Source: Penelope pileata (lineage: Eukaryota > Chordata > Aves > Galliformes > Cracidae). From it: a stretch of DNA of 64,000 bases. Shown piece after piece: positions 14,201 through 29,300 of this stretch. The stretch spans positions 1,686,814 through 1,750,813 of the forward strand of contig WBMW01001574.1 of assembly GCA_013396635.1 (NCBI GenBank), given 5' to 3'. How positions within the stretch are numbered: the stretch's first letter is position 1; each line of letters begins with the position of its first letter. The notes under the pieces were generated by a model. It saw only the letters and a program-made list of their open reading frames with translations, did no database searches and had not been told where the DNA came from. A program made the position numbers and the translations under genes.

Positions 14201-17200
14201 GTGGTCTTGGACTGCTTCTTAGCCTTCTGCCTTATACCAGATGCTTTGCTACTGCTGCTGTTGCTGCTGCTGCCCTTGCTGTTACTTTTGCTGCTACTAC
14301 CTCTGCTGCCCCTGCTGCTGCTACTGCTGCTACCATCACTGACACTATTAGTTTTGCTACTGCTACTACTACTTTTGCTGCTGCTACTACTGCTGCTACT
14401 ACTACTGCTGCTGCTACCACTGCTGCTGCTACTACTGCTGCTGCTGCCGCTGTCCCCGAATGGGTAGAATTTCTTTCCTTTGGCTTTGGATTGCCTTGCT
14501 TTCAGATTAACCTGGGTGCCTCCTTGTGATGCTCTGTTGTCAGAGTTGCTGCTGGAGGGGCTGCTCATTGTACTCTCAGCACTTCCACTGATGCTGCTGG
14601 CACTTGATGAGGAGTCTCTGGATTTTCTTGTTCCCTGGTCAATGGCACCATTGGAAAAAGAAAATTATTTTTGTATGATGTCCCAGCAGAAGGCTATAAG
14701 TAAAATCAGATACAGAGAGCTATGAATCTCTGCTGCCATAAAAGACAAGATGCATGCCCAAGATTGCATCCTTGGAGTACATCACAATGAAGCCAAAACA
14801 TAGTAACGTGCTAAAAACACACATAAGTAAAACAATACCTCAAATCCTTGTGTGATAATAAACGTGTGGAAATTGTTGTGCATACAATTACGTATAACTA
14901 GTGTTAGTAATGGTAGTGCTGTAACTATGACTACATCAGGGCAAGCTGTGTAGGTAGGTAGCTATCACAACTTTTTGCTACAGTTGCAGTAGCTAGAAGG
15001 TGCTAGCTACCTTCTGGGCCCTTAACATCTGTTTTGGGTCTTATATGACTTTGCAAGACGTCTTCAGAGAAACCGACAAAAACAACTTGCTCTCCCTAAT
15101 GTCCTTTGCCACATTTACTACAAAAGAGATGAATTCAATCAAAAGGCCCGCAGAAAGACATGCATACCCCAAAGCCGGTCTTTATTTTCCAACTTTTGTT
15201 TGCTATCTAAAAAAGGGAGGCTGCTTAGTAAAAGAAATATAAATAACTAAGACTTGTATGTTGCTTCCCACAAATCAAGGAGTGGATTTCTACAGAGTAC
15301 CTGGTTATCAGTATCGTCAAGGATTTTCTTCACTCTTTTGAGTGCCTCTTTTCTGGAAGTTACTTGTGTCTCTGGATCTTCAAACGTTACTAAACGTACC
15401 ATTTTTGCAGGAGCTTGATCTCCTGCTTGAATTGTGACTTGTATTTTTTCAATAGGTGCTTCTGTGGAGACTGAAATTTCACAACAATTAGTATTACTGT
15501 TAGTAGTAGTAGCTGAATAATAGAATAAGCCATTTTTGGCTATAATTTATTGGGGCATTCCTTCCCAAATGAATGTGTATATGACCATTGGTGGTTTTTG
15601 TTTTTGTTTTGTCTTGCTGTTGAGTAACTTTTTTGAAATAGTAACAGCTAAAATACATACTGACAATAAGCAAATTTTACATTGTTACTATGATACTAGA
15701 ATCTTTTCAAGTCAATAAACAGAATGATCTGTTTAAGATTTGAATCCGGTGAATTGGATTGCTTAACTAGATAACACTATGGGAGAGTGAATTAGGCATT
15801 AGAAAGGAACCGAGGCTTTCCTCTTGAATTATAAAGAATGGCCCAATGTTTAGGCCAGACCTAGATTCTGTGGCCTGCTGTGATTTCACTTTTTATGATC
15901 ATGGATTAAGACATTAAGGACTAGATCCTGGCAGGGTTAATCCATAATTCCCTTTAAGAGTCTGGGTTTTTAGAGTGTAGCTACAGGACACTGTGTCAGA
16001 TCTGTTGCCATGTCCAATTGCTCTGTGCTTGCATCCCAAATCCAATGATTCAGGACTCATCAGACACGCTCTGCAGGTACAGATCAGCTCTATGTGATGC
16101 TGGCCATGCTGAGAGGCACCACACTGCGTGGCCATGCTCTGGGAGAGCTGGGAATTGCTGCTTGGGCAGAGAGGGGAGAGGTAGATTCCTGCTGCAATAG
16201 AGTTTTCTGCCAGTATTGGCAGGGCTGAAAGTTCTAGTGCTAGTTTTAGTGATACTTAAGGTAAAAAACCCACGTATGTATGTATAAAAATATATATGTA
16301 CACACACCCACAACCATCCACCTACCCACTCATTGCTTTCTTTTTTGTGCACAATTGTATTTACCTGGCTTGAAGCTCATTCTAAAGGCATGTTCTCCAA
16401 CTAGGTAATAAAGAGGCACATTTCTGATAAATGCTGCATGTACGCTTTTTCTTTCAATGCACACTTGAACCCCAAAAGTACTTGCGTTGGAGCACACGGA
16501 CTGAATAAATGGCTCCTTCTGGGAAGAAGAATGTCCAAAGAAGAAGGAATTTTCTGATGAAACATCTTCTACAGATTGTCTGTCCTGTTAGATAATACAC
16601 ATTTGTCAAGTAAAACTGGACAACAGTAAGAAAAATACTTGCATGCTATGAATTCTGCTTCAGTAATAGATATATTTATTTTACAAAAGGTATTAAGCAG
16701 CTTATTTGAGATAGCAAGTCTATAATGTAGAACATCTTGGTTCTCAATTGGACAAAATTATCAGCTGAGTGTCTTAATTAGACTAGAAGAAAAAGAGCTT
16801 CAGGCTATAAGACTGGAAAAGTATGTCACAAAATAATTCTATTTAATTTTGTTTATTAGACTGTGTTAACAGACTCCTGATCAATCTGAGTGTGCTCTAG
16901 ACTGACTGGAGTTCTTTTCTTTGCTTTATAATTGAGTAAAACTACAGAACATTCATCCATGTCCACGCAAATTCTGTCTCACATGAGGTCAGACAACAAT
17001 GTGAGAATATATCAACTAGAAAATCACAGACATTTCCTAGATGGCCGACTCATGTCAGATGTTAGTAATTTTTACTCAAAAGTATGTGATTTACATGTGT
17101 TAACTGATGCTTCCAGAAGAGTGAATTAAAATTAATTAAAATGAGAACCAAATCCATGAAATGAGAGCTACGATTTCCTGGAGCAATGAAGCAAATGTCT

Positions 17201-20200
17201 AAAGAAATATAACTATAAGCTTTCTTTTTGTATGCAATACACAATTTGCAATTAATTTTTTACTCAGTTTATCATGTCTCACAAAATTCCAAATTTATAT
17301 GAACTAAAAAACTGGAATTTTAATGCTAATCCTTTCTTTCCAAAAGGAATGCTAATGATACCGAGAAACACTCCAGTTTGTGCCATTTTCCAGTTGCTGT
17401 TCATTCAAGAAAAACTGCAGAGGGATGAATTTTCAGAATGAGCACATAGCCACAAAGATCTTTGCTTGTTCCAGGATATTGGAAACTGCTCCAGCTGACA
17501 GTACATTTACGTATTGACTTTTCCATAGGAAAGTGCTGTACTCACCCTCTGTTGGTCTCTTATTTTACTGAAAAACCTTCAGAGCTGAAGGATGACAATG
17601 AAACCAGAACAGGACAGTATATTTCTCACCTCTGACAGTTTTCCATTGAATGAAATGTCATGGTGATGCCTTCACAATACTTCCCATCATAGAAAGCCTG
17701 TAGTGACTTTCATGGAAAACTGTAGTTTAGAAAGTCATTTGACTTGACACACAAACTGCCATCCATCTTTGAATCAAGGTGCCAATAGACAGTAAATTTG
17801 GCTCTACAAGCTGATTACTGGAATATCTCATAGAACATTTATGGCTGTCCCAGGAATCTAATGGTTGCATAATGGTTGCAAAGCATTTTAAAGATTGTGG
17901 GCCTATCCTGTAGATGGCAGTGTAAAGTTAATTACCAAAGCAAATGATTTTGCTATTGAAAAAGTGTTGCAAGTCTGATATGATTACACTCCAGATTTTA
18001 AAATAATGTCACTACAGGGCTATTTGTGTTATTAGATTGAACCTGACTTATTCTGTGCAAAGCAGCATTGGTCAGAGGTGAATTGTACATTTGCGTATGG
18101 GGAAAAGAAATTGTTTCCTTCTGATTAAAAGCCAAAAAAAGAATAGTCAGACACGAGATCAGTTACCCTGATGTTATCAGTCTCGCCTGATGCAGAATCT
18201 GAATCGAAGGACATCTTCATTATGTCAGGCACTGCTTCAGGTAGAAGAACTGGAGTCATCTTACTAGCAGCCAAATCTTCAATATTTCGTGTAACAGCAA
18301 ATGTCTTAGACCTGCAGAATAAACATTAGAGGGAACCTATATTGATAAAGCACTGCTGAGGAAAGAACCTGAATAATGCCTTGTAGCACGTACTCAGCAA
18401 CAAGTATCATTCCTTGCAAATTGCTTTGAAGATATTTACAGTGTCTTTCCTGCTAGTTGTATTTTCAAGGACTGCTTAGAATGAATAAAGACATGGACAA
18501 ATCTCAGGCCAGAGGGCTCACAGGTTTTCACAATCACATGTACAGGTTAAAAGAATGGTACTCAATGCGATCTGTATATGCCTAATGCCTTGAAGAAGAG
18601 CCTGTTTAGAAGCCTGGCTATGTATTAAATTATTAAATTTTTGCATATCCTATTTTGATTTTCTGGCCTTTTAATTTTTTTTTTTTTTCTAAAAAAACTT
18701 CTGTGCATTCACTGCTAAACGTGCCTCTCAATTCCTATAACTGCCGTACCTCAAAAAAAAAAAAAAAAAAAGCCAAACAAACCCCAGTACAGGGGTTTGG
18801 TGGCTACTAAATGCTGTTTCTTGCACAGCATTTTTAGCCTCAAATAATCAAATGTCTCCAGCTTAATCTAAGTGTATTGGTGTATCCACATGGCTTAGAA
18901 AGACATCACAGGGAGATGTGTTTGAAGGTGAAGAGCTTATGTAAATATATTCCATACATTGTTTACAGTGTTGTGGCACCTAGGAGTATTAGTCAGGATC
19001 CAGGACAAGTAATATAAGGTGCAGCATGAGATGGAGACTCTCATGGCAAAATGTCCTCACCCCTTGACTCCATACCCTACATTCTTCATAGAAGTTGTTA
19101 CAGTGCTGTGACAACCACGAGTTTTGGTTTGAGTCAGAGAAATATCTTGACTACCTAACACTTTTGACAGGTGAAAACGTATTTCTGTCAGCTATTAACA
19201 TTGTGCTAACTCTACCTTATTAGCCATTTATCAGAGCTAACATCCAGCTCAGAATTCTGCACGTGCTGTTTCTTGTATATGAAGTTGATCTGCTTGCCCT
19301 GGGGCTTTTGTGGTCTGTGGATGGAGGTGACCTTTGTGACAGTAAACAGAAAGAAGGTCTGCAAAATGATCTCTATTTTAATATGGTCCACACTGTACTA
19401 GCCTGTGCAATTCCAATCTAACCTATTTGAAAGATGAATTTGTATTCATTTGATAGCACTCTCTTCCTCTTGAAGGCTCCTACCGTGCTGTGTGCACTGT
19501 AAAGCATACAATTGCATTTCATGTGGAACACCTCAATAAAACGTGTGTCACCTGTGGGCTTTGTTTTCTTTTCCATCTCTCTCTTTTTTTAGATAAGGAC
19601 ATGACAGCAACACTCCATGCTGGGTGAGAGGAGGACCTTGAAGAATGGAATCTGAAATAAAATATTCTCCCTAACAAGCTGAGGGGATAAAAGGAAATAC
19701 AAATCAACTTGCATTTCAGATGGCTCATCTGGGTAAAGGGACAAAAATGGAAATGGCTTTTATTTTAATCCCATTCAATAATTCAAATGACCACTGAACT
19801 GCAGTCTGGGTCTCCAAGCAGAAAGCCCTGGGGTTTCTTTTCCAATTTTTTTTTTTAAGTATTTTTTATGCCAATAGTCTACTTCTGCCACCTAATGAAA
19901 GTAGAGGATCGATTCCTCCCCGTTGAGCACAGAGAGCCGACAAATGTAGCTGCATCACAGGTGACACATGTCAATGTCTGCAGAATCACACGGTACAGTA
20001 AAAATAGGCTACAAGAGCCAGCTCTGGTGCTTTAACAAGAAAAACAGTCACAAAGAAGGCCTAAAGCTATGGTATGAAAGAATGTGTTCTCTCTGATCCC
20101 ACACAAGGGGAAAAAAATAAAAGGGAGATTTTCCAATATGTATTAGTGTATTTTTTGGATGAGAGAAGAAGCTGTGCTACAGTATAAGCCAAATTCACTG

Positions 20201-23200
20201 CAGGAGTAAGGAACAAGCAATTCAGCTGTTTTGGGCCCACTGATATTTCAGGTCACATGGCCTTACACACATCCCTGACTTTGGGACAGAAGAACTCAAT
20301 GTATGTTTAGAACAAAAACAGTTACCAAAAAAATCACTGAAAAACTATTTTTCTAGTTTTTAAAGCACAGCATGACATCGTATCTAAAGAAATGAGAAGT
20401 GAGAGACAATTTTCCAACCAGATCCTTAGCTTTCTTTTTGCTATGGTGAAATGAAAATTTCTGCCTTTCCTGCACATCATCCATCTGACCTTGGTGCAAA
20501 GGTGTTACAAAAACAGAGGAGTGCAAGTCATTTCCCTCCTCTGTCTCTAAGAACGCAGTGCGTAGATCTCATGATCTACATACACTTGCTCTTCTGCATT
20601 TTCCATTACACATTGTATACATGTAGTGAACAGTGGTGTAATTTTGTAATTTATCTTATAAATAAGATGTCCATGTGAAGCAATTTCTGCTTATCCTACA
20701 GTTAAAACAAGCAGAAAAGCCCCATAGTAGGAACTCTATTCAAGATTATGTATGTACTTCAGTAGCCTGTCATTATGAATATGTGATGCATTTGCAAAGT
20801 GCATTCTTTGGCAGCTCTCCATATTTACACTTTAATCACAGGGCTCTAATTTTCCCTGAAATTTATTTGATTTTCACTTCTTCCTGTAAATTTTGTTTAA
20901 AAGTATGTTTAAGCAGCCATCTGTAGTATACCAAATAATTATCGTAAAAGAGCCTTAAAAATAACTGTTATTTTTAATTAAATTTAACTTTGATAGGACT
21001 GAATTAAAACACATGCTATATATTCTCTCCATGGAATGATTAATTATTGCATTCTGATTTTTGCTATAAAGAAAGCTGAGTCCATTGCACGTTGATTCGT
21101 CTTGGGAATGCAGTCTCTCTGTCACCAAAGTTTTCAGGATTTTTTTCTTTTTTAAGCCTGTGCTTGCTCACCTGAGTTTCTCTTCCGCTCCTGTAAATAT
21201 ATATAAATCCCACTGCTATGACAGGTTATAAACTGTACAACATGTAGGATATAACTGAACTAAATTCTATTGAAGACTGTTTACTTCTGAGTCTGATGTG
21301 AGAGATGAAAAGGAAAATAATATTACATTATGACCAGCTGTAATGACACGGTGCTATAAATCGTAGCTCACTGACCATCAAGGCACAATGCCTAATACTA
21401 AAATATTTTGAACAAAGCTTACAAACAACTGAAAGAGCAATGGTTTTCTAGAACCGTTTCTTTGAATGGAGCATTTAAATCTAACAGGTGAAGATGTCAG
21501 AATATCTCAAGAATATTGCATTCAATACGTTCCTTATTCTTTAGTGGAGACATGCAAAAGTAAGAAATTCTATATTAAACTAAGATTTTGGACTCATTCT
21601 ATGCAGAACATATATGTGTACTTTCTCCCTCCATATTATACCTTCTTGTATCTCTTCATACCTTTAAGATTTTACTTTGCTTGTTCTTTGACCTCCTCAG
21701 TGATGTGATTCAGTGTTACATTCTCTAGTTATTGCTTTGTGTTCACTTATACTCATTGCTGTTTCATTGCTCTGTGTGATTCCCACAAAGCATTTGTTTT
21801 GTAAGACTGAACAGGAATGCTTCTTGGAGAAAAATTGATGGTGCTAAAAGTTAGCTAGTGAGTATTAGCTTTCTTATATACTTGGCATTATAGAGCTATT
21901 TCCAACTGACTACTTCACTTTACAGATTATAATGCTTCAGGGTCTAGAGGAAGGCTTGGGCTGGAACTCATGGACTCCTTGGCTGTGATTCCTTATTTCT
22001 GACACTGACTTGCTTTATGCTTACTGGCAATGTATTTAACTCTTTTGTGTCTGATTTGATTTCCCCTTAAGGCAAAGGAGGGAAATATTTCTTATTTTGA
22101 TTTGCCAGAAGGATCTTTCTGCTAACATTTGTAGCTCTGCTTAAGAATATCTGCAGTATTCTCATTCCAGTTCAGCATCCTCATCAAGTTCATTAATATT
22201 CACTTTGCCCACTCCAACAGCGAGAGCTAGTAAGAACAGGTACCTACTGTCCCTGATGACCTTGGGAATGGACTGTCCTGGTCTTCACAAGAAAATGAAC
22301 AAAACATTTGGGCTGTGGTGCCAAGCAGCTTACATGCAGCTAATGTGAGCCTTGTGAACTGCCAAAATGCTCCCTCCTCTGTGTGAAGAACCTGATTACA
22401 ATCACAATTGATGGATCTGAGGAATCATATTAGGGAGGAGGATGTGATGTCAAATACCTAACAGGCTGGTCTGTGACCACTGAAGAGCAAGGGAGAATAA
22501 TGATTAGCCTCTGTGGTGGCTAAACTGAGGAGACCTGCAGAGCTTCTCTGGGCCTGCAGCCATGAATGCTAATTGCAGCTGGATCAAGCAACTGAGCTCT
22601 TTTGTTACGGCTGTATTCCTAGAGCAGAAACTTGTTAACATTTCTGCGGCTTGTATAATAGCTGATTTCTGTTGTCAGCGATGCTTTTTCCTGTGTTACA
22701 AATTTTCAGCTTGTCTTTCTCAGTGTTTTTTCATGTGTGTATGAAGGTTTTCTAAACCTTGCTCTAATGCTTTGATTCCTTGGACATACTCTTTCTGTTT
22801 CCTCCCTCTCTTTGTGCATGTATTTCCATCTGTTTTCATTTGTTTGGCATCTGGCTACAATAGTTTTCCAGAGTGTATTGTAATTGCATACGCTGATAAT
22901 AAATCAAGTAGACCTAACAGGCAAGAAAACCAAATGGCAGCCGCAGGGAAACAAGGTAAAAACACAAGTTACACCAAGTCCTCTATGCTTACAGGCATCC
23001 AATGCAAATACGTATGGGTTATCTATCACGATTGTTAGAAACCAGGTGGTATATCTTTTACGCAGTGTCTTCAACCCAAATATACGTATTGGGACAGAAA
23101 TTTTATGCCACATGAGATTCAAATATTTTATGAGTCTCAAGGCTGAAAAATGGTGATTTTCAGCTCAAGACCACAGAAAATAAAATGTATTTTCAAGCAA

Positions 23201-26200
23201 AGCTTTTGTACATGTCCTTTAATTTAAATTAAATAAACTATATTTATCACCGTCAGTTACCCAAACTGCCAGTCAAAGGCAAGATTCCTAAGCAAATGTT
23301 TTGTTTAATTCAGAAAGAGTCTACATGGCTACACAGCAAGATATGTGATATGGCTTACCTTACAGTAATTACATTAGTGTCCTCTTTACATGGTGGAATT
23401 TCAGCTTTGATACTTTTTTCCTTCATCTGGACAGTGGCAGCAACATTCACAGGTACATGAGCATTTATTTTGATGTGTGCTTCCAATCCTGCCTGGATCA
23501 TATTTGTGTTGATCCCAAGTACAAAGGTCATATGCTTAGCCATACTGAAAAGTTAGAATGAGAGGGTAAAATTAGGTACATAAAGCAAACAGCTGTTGAT
23601 TTTTTTTTGTGGCTTCTGTCACTTGGAAATATGATTTTTTTTAATTTATGCAAAATATTTACCTTAGACTCATTTTGGATCTCAGTCTAATGTTGGCATT
23701 TAGTAACTCAGTCAATCTGAAATCAGACCTTGGAGAAGGTGTAATCTGTGCTTGAACTATTAGAAAGAAAGTAAGCAAAGTGTTAAAAATTCTTCCCAAT
23801 CCTAATAATCATATATGTATTGCTCAGGTCTTGAAATACATTACCATTTCCGGCCACTTTTGTGACAGAAGAGTAATAGAAGCTGGTCTCCATGGGGAAC
23901 CCAACGCAAGTAGGCACGATATGACGGATCTCAGAGGCCAGTAAAGCCTTGGTCCACTGCCTTCCGATGCCGCTTTGAAGACTACTGATAAATCTCCTTA
24001 CTGAAGGGATTTTTTCATCTGGTCCATACCATACCTGCAATAGCAGAGTTTAACTTGTGTAAATAAACAGAATTTGAATATCACGATCCATGTCATTAAC
24101 TGTGCCTCAGAGGGATCTCTACCAGCAACGATTACAGCTAATTCTGATCAAAGTTCGAATTCACTTGCCTTGATTAATACTGAAGACAAAAAGAATCGCT
24201 TAAACTAAAATGGTAAGAAAAAGGGTGGGAACATGTGGAAGAAACAGCATTTTAAAAGTTTTGATGCTTGTCTGGTGGTGTTTCTGAAATGCTACCTGCA
24301 GTGCATTTTGGATGGTGTTTTTATCAAGTTCACCAAAGAACAACTCTTGGCCAAACATCTTCAAGTGGCCCGATGCAAAAGGTTTGTCACTGGGGAGTGC
24401 CTTCCAGTCTGATAGCTGCATGAGAAGAGGAAGAAAATGTGAATCTTCATTACATTTGGGGAAGCAGTACCTGAGAGATTTTCTTTTTTCCCAAGAATTT
24501 ACCGTTTTCAGAATTTCCCTGAAGTCATAGTTAGTCTCCCAGTCCCTGTCAGGAGAGTAACCTTTAGCAAGCATCTCCTGAAGTCCTTCAGCCATTATTC
24601 CCACCTGTGGGACAAAGTAAAATAAGTAAAATGTAAATGCCAATTGGATGATAATCACAGGAAGGCATGAGGCAAACTGCAGGTAGGTCCAATTACCTCC
24701 AAGGGATCAGCAACTCTTCCAAGGAAATGTGTCCGCAGCTGGGACATTGCCATTGTTGGAATTAAGCTTCCTGCGTTATTCAGTACCAAATATTTAGCTG
24801 CCAGTCCACTCATAAGCCACTCTGAAGAGAAATAGACAGTAGAACACAGTCCAGGCAGTTTTTAAAGCCATAATTGAAGATTGCATCAATTTACTAATTG
24901 CATAACATGAGTGGTACAACGTAATGTGAGAAATGCTAGAAAAATCAGCTATAAAACTGATGTTATAAAATAGCCATTACAGAAGATTCTGCCTTTTTGA
25001 GCTATTAATGGGCAAAATTATATGTCCCCTGTTCATTGCATGGTGGCTATGCTATTTTTCTAATTGCTTCTGCTATATCATTTACATCCAGTCGGATTCT
25101 GTAATACCAACTTACCAAACGCTTTTACAAGACATCATATAAGGCAACTTGACAAAGAGGATCAGAAATGAAAACAGATTTGACATCCTTTGCTAATATT
25201 TTAAGAAAAGTGATATAGATGTCCTGTAAGGACAGATGGTGAGGTGGTGTAGGTTTGTTTCCCAGATGACTCAGAGGCAATTTAATATGTCTTGTTCCAA
25301 AGGCTGTAACTCTTTACATAAAGAGCACTAATTGTTAAGTAATTGTTAACTATTGACTAAACTTTGAACAAACGTAGCTTGTGTCTATTTTCTCTACTCA
25401 TCATCTATAATGTTCTTAGTTACAGATAATCAGTGCAGAGGACAGTTATATATTCTTTGTGAACTTGGCACAGCTTTATACAGTCCTGTTTTCTGAATTA
25501 AAGTAATCCCAAGGCTTTTCTTTGTTTCCTTAGGTTTCAAAAGAAACAAGGGCAACACAGTATAAAGGCATCCCTGTTGTGCTTCCTGTCTTCCAACCCA
25601 AAGACTAGCTTTTCTCTGAATGAGTTAAGCCAGTACAATCCTAGGTGTTATGTGGACTGGCCGCTGCAGTGAGACATGATACTTTTAGCAAATCTATTAA
25701 AGGTCTTTTTTTTTTTGCTTGCATTTGCCTTCTAACCCATTAAATGTTAGATTAAAAAAAGTGCTCGATGAGAAGTGTTGCTCATAAATGATCATACAAA
25801 ATTCATCAGCTTGAGCCTTAGACATACCTTAGACGTTATGTAGCTCTAATGTTCTAAGAAAATATTTACCAATGAAGAATCTTACTAAAAGGATCAGATG
25901 ATACACCATAGCCACTTCACTGTAAGAATGTGATGACACCTGCATATATCTGACTAAATGTCTTGCCTCAGGGAAGAAGGAAAAGAAAAATAAAGTGATC
26001 AAAGAAAGAAGCCCTTGATACCTATGAATATTAATACACATATTTTGTTATATAAATCTGTAAAAAATTGTGCATATTGAGAGTCAGATTCTGTCAGTCT
26101 TGGTATTGAGCAGTACCTGGGTCATCCCTTTGATTTCAGAGGCAGTGTATAGACCGTGAAGTCCTATTTGTGGTGGCCATGTATGACAGATTCCAGATTA

Positions 26201-26280
26201 GAGGCACATTCAGCTGACATTAGTGCCTATCATTAAACATTCATCATCTAGCGCCACAAAGATCTGTGATGTTGTAAGCA

Positions 26281-26315
<35 letters not shown>

Positions 26316-29300
26316 CNGGAAGGAAATAGGTATTGCATTACTGCTGTCACTATGGTAACTCCTCTAGAATGGACTCACTGAAACACATTTTACCTGTGGC
26401 TACTGGTGACAAATCAAATCAGAAAGCTGGAGGATGGAGCCTCCTCCCACACCAGTGTAACAGAAGATTGACTTCACGTAACTGACTGTGTTATCCAAGT
26501 CTAAGTCTAGCATGTGTGAGAAAAGGATCTTGTTCGTTAGTCTTCAGAATAAGAAGCTTAAACATCCCATCTGTATTGTAAACAAATTTCTTACACTGGT
26601 GGTCTCCAAGAATTAACAGCAGTTCGCTGATCTGCTGCATTTCAAGGGTACAGTCAGAACAAACAATGCATTTCACATAGCCCTCTGCCAGCTACCCTCA
26701 TGTGTACTGCAACTTTCTTTCTCAGTGTGCAGGCAGCTTCATTTTAAAAGCAGAAATAAGAGGAGAAAATGAGTACCTAAATCCTGAAACACGTATCTGC
26801 TTATTACTGGAAAATGTATCTCTCTGTGAATGCATTTTAAATGGTGCAAAAGTTCACATTGTGTGTATTATCTGCTGTATTTCTTCGGGCACTCTCTGTC
26901 TCCATCTCTGAGGCAGAAAGCATGTGGCGCTGTGGTTGATGTCGTATGTATTATACATATTTTTGTTATAGACTTGACTAAATGGTCATATAAAAGACAT
27001 GAAACAGGGAAAGGCAACAATGAGATCTACAAAATTCCTCTCAAACCCCTTCCCATCCCTAAGAGAAGACAAAAGTACTTGTACACTTAACATTACAGGT
27101 TTCAGATATTTGTCTCTTTTTCCATTGATGACTTTGAAAAGAATCCTTACATGTACCAGTGAATAACAAAAGTGTTAAAAACATCTAAGTTTATCTAAGA
27201 TAAACTGTGTAAGGGGACTGAGTTTGTAGATATAATCTCCTCAGTCTGCCAGCTACATATGCCAAGTCACTGAGGCTGTCATGGTCTTTTACAAAGGGGA
27301 GTTGCTTATAAAATCCCTACAGGGAAGAATAACATAAATGGAAAATGGAAATAGCTACAATTTGGGCCAGCAAGATCTATCTTCTAATCTGGTCCTCTCC
27401 ACTCTAGCTACCGATGCTCTTGATTTTCATGTGACTCCCAGTGACGTAACTGGTTGCTTCAAGATCCCACCCATGGACCTGGTCATTCAAGTAGTGAATC
27501 CTAGTAAGAAAGTGTAGGAAAAATCTTTAGGTAACAAGCCTGGATTAGTTGCTCATGGGGTCACATCTGCCCATTTTCAAAGTTTGCTGTTTCACTGGTC
27601 ACTGTTATTGGAGTGAAGAGGATTTAGCATCATATTTGAATTCAGCAAGAGCTGTATGTTTTCAGCACTGGCAGAAATTAATCTACTTAGCAGTAATTTA
27701 GGTCCCTCCTGTTTGTTTGTTGTTGAACAATGGTAGGAAATTGTTAAGCACCAGTGAGACTGTGGCATTTGATACAGGAGCATGTGCCTCACCAGCTAAT
27801 GAAAATGGAGGGTTAGAGCCCCATAAGCCCTCTGGTAATTTATTGCTGGCAGTATACAGTGCAAAATACACAGGAGCCTAAATGTTCTAAAAGTTAAGAG
27901 CCTGAGATTTTTTTTTTTCCATTGAACTTGCGAGAATATGGAAGAACAACATGCAGCTGGCTTTTGCAACTGGACTGTCATACTCTGTGATTTTTTTTTT
28001 TGCACTTCAACCTGTACATTTTTCCCCAAAGAAATCTTCAGTTGATCACTCTTGCAGCAGAGGGGAGTATGTACCTTACCTTTAAATGTACTTAAGCCGA
28101 AAACTTTGCTGAACTGATGTCCAGATCTGTCAAATTTGGGACTTAATACTCTGACAGCCATCCTGCAGGCAGAAGCCCTGAAAAAAATCAGTAAGCACAT
28201 TAACATCTCAATTTGTTTGCAACAAGTTCTTCATCTAAGGAAGGGAAGCAGACTTTCCTTACATCACTTGAAGATCTGGAGCTGTACTTCTACCCAGGGC
28301 CCTCAGGTAAGAGTAGATGAAACTCGCCACTTGCATGCTAGGTTCCTTCAGCACAGCATCAGCTAATGTCATCAGGATTGGAAGACCTGGCTTGGTTTCA
28401 AGCAGAACCATTGCAGCTAACATTCGGGCTCGAGGATGAATTTTGTGATTCAGGAAAATCTCAAGGGTAATAGCCTGGACCTGAAAATAATTGGTACTTT
28501 CAGATTTAATCTATATTTGAACATTTTAATCGCAACCATTAATCACCAGTGAATGATCTCTTCACCACTAGTACAGTAAAAATTTATAATATTTATTACA
28601 GCAACAATATTCCTGGTTTCAGAGTTCATGGGCTGGAAGGAGAATTATGGTAATGTAGTCTGATTTCTACACAATCAAAGCCAAAGAACTTCACTGGATA
28701 ACTTGTTAAGCTATAGCAAAATATAGCTGCAGTGCAACCAAGATAAAATCTAGGTAAAAGAGATTTCAAGTACCTGTCATGTACCTGAGAAGTGATTTCA
28801 GTGATCACTGATCCCTTCCCATAAAGGTACGCCTTATCTCTGTTCATTTGATCTCCTGAGGCCCTTTCTACTGAATAAAAATGGTTTACTACCAAAAATC
28901 TCTATGCCATGTAAGCAATTTAAAATTGTAAGTTTATGCAAGAAATGTGATTTCCACAGTACTACTTGTGACCGATATGTTTGATCAGTACAGTGTTTAG
29001 TATCAAGACTAATTTTGTACTGAAACCTTTCCAGCTTGCATGAGAGACGCTGATGTGTTTGACTCCAAACTGGATGGGGACGGTGTATCACCATTTTGGC
29101 AGCCCCTCTGCACAATCCCATTCTGCCTCTAATGTCCACGCTCTCTAATGACAGGTATGATTGAGAAAACTCAATGTGTATTTCTGCAGTAGCCTCTTTC
29201 TAAATGCAACTTCTTTTTCAAATTAAAGAACAAAAATGACAGGCCATGCATTAAGTCTGTTTAATGCAAATACGAATGTGTAGCTAGCTAGAAACCAAGG

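Noticed and set aside
13997..14467. A 156-codon plus-strand open frame rich in leucine
   Set aside because: It is the antisense reading of the phosvitin serine repeat: CTG-type triplets read as Leu. It has no family resemblance or splice support.
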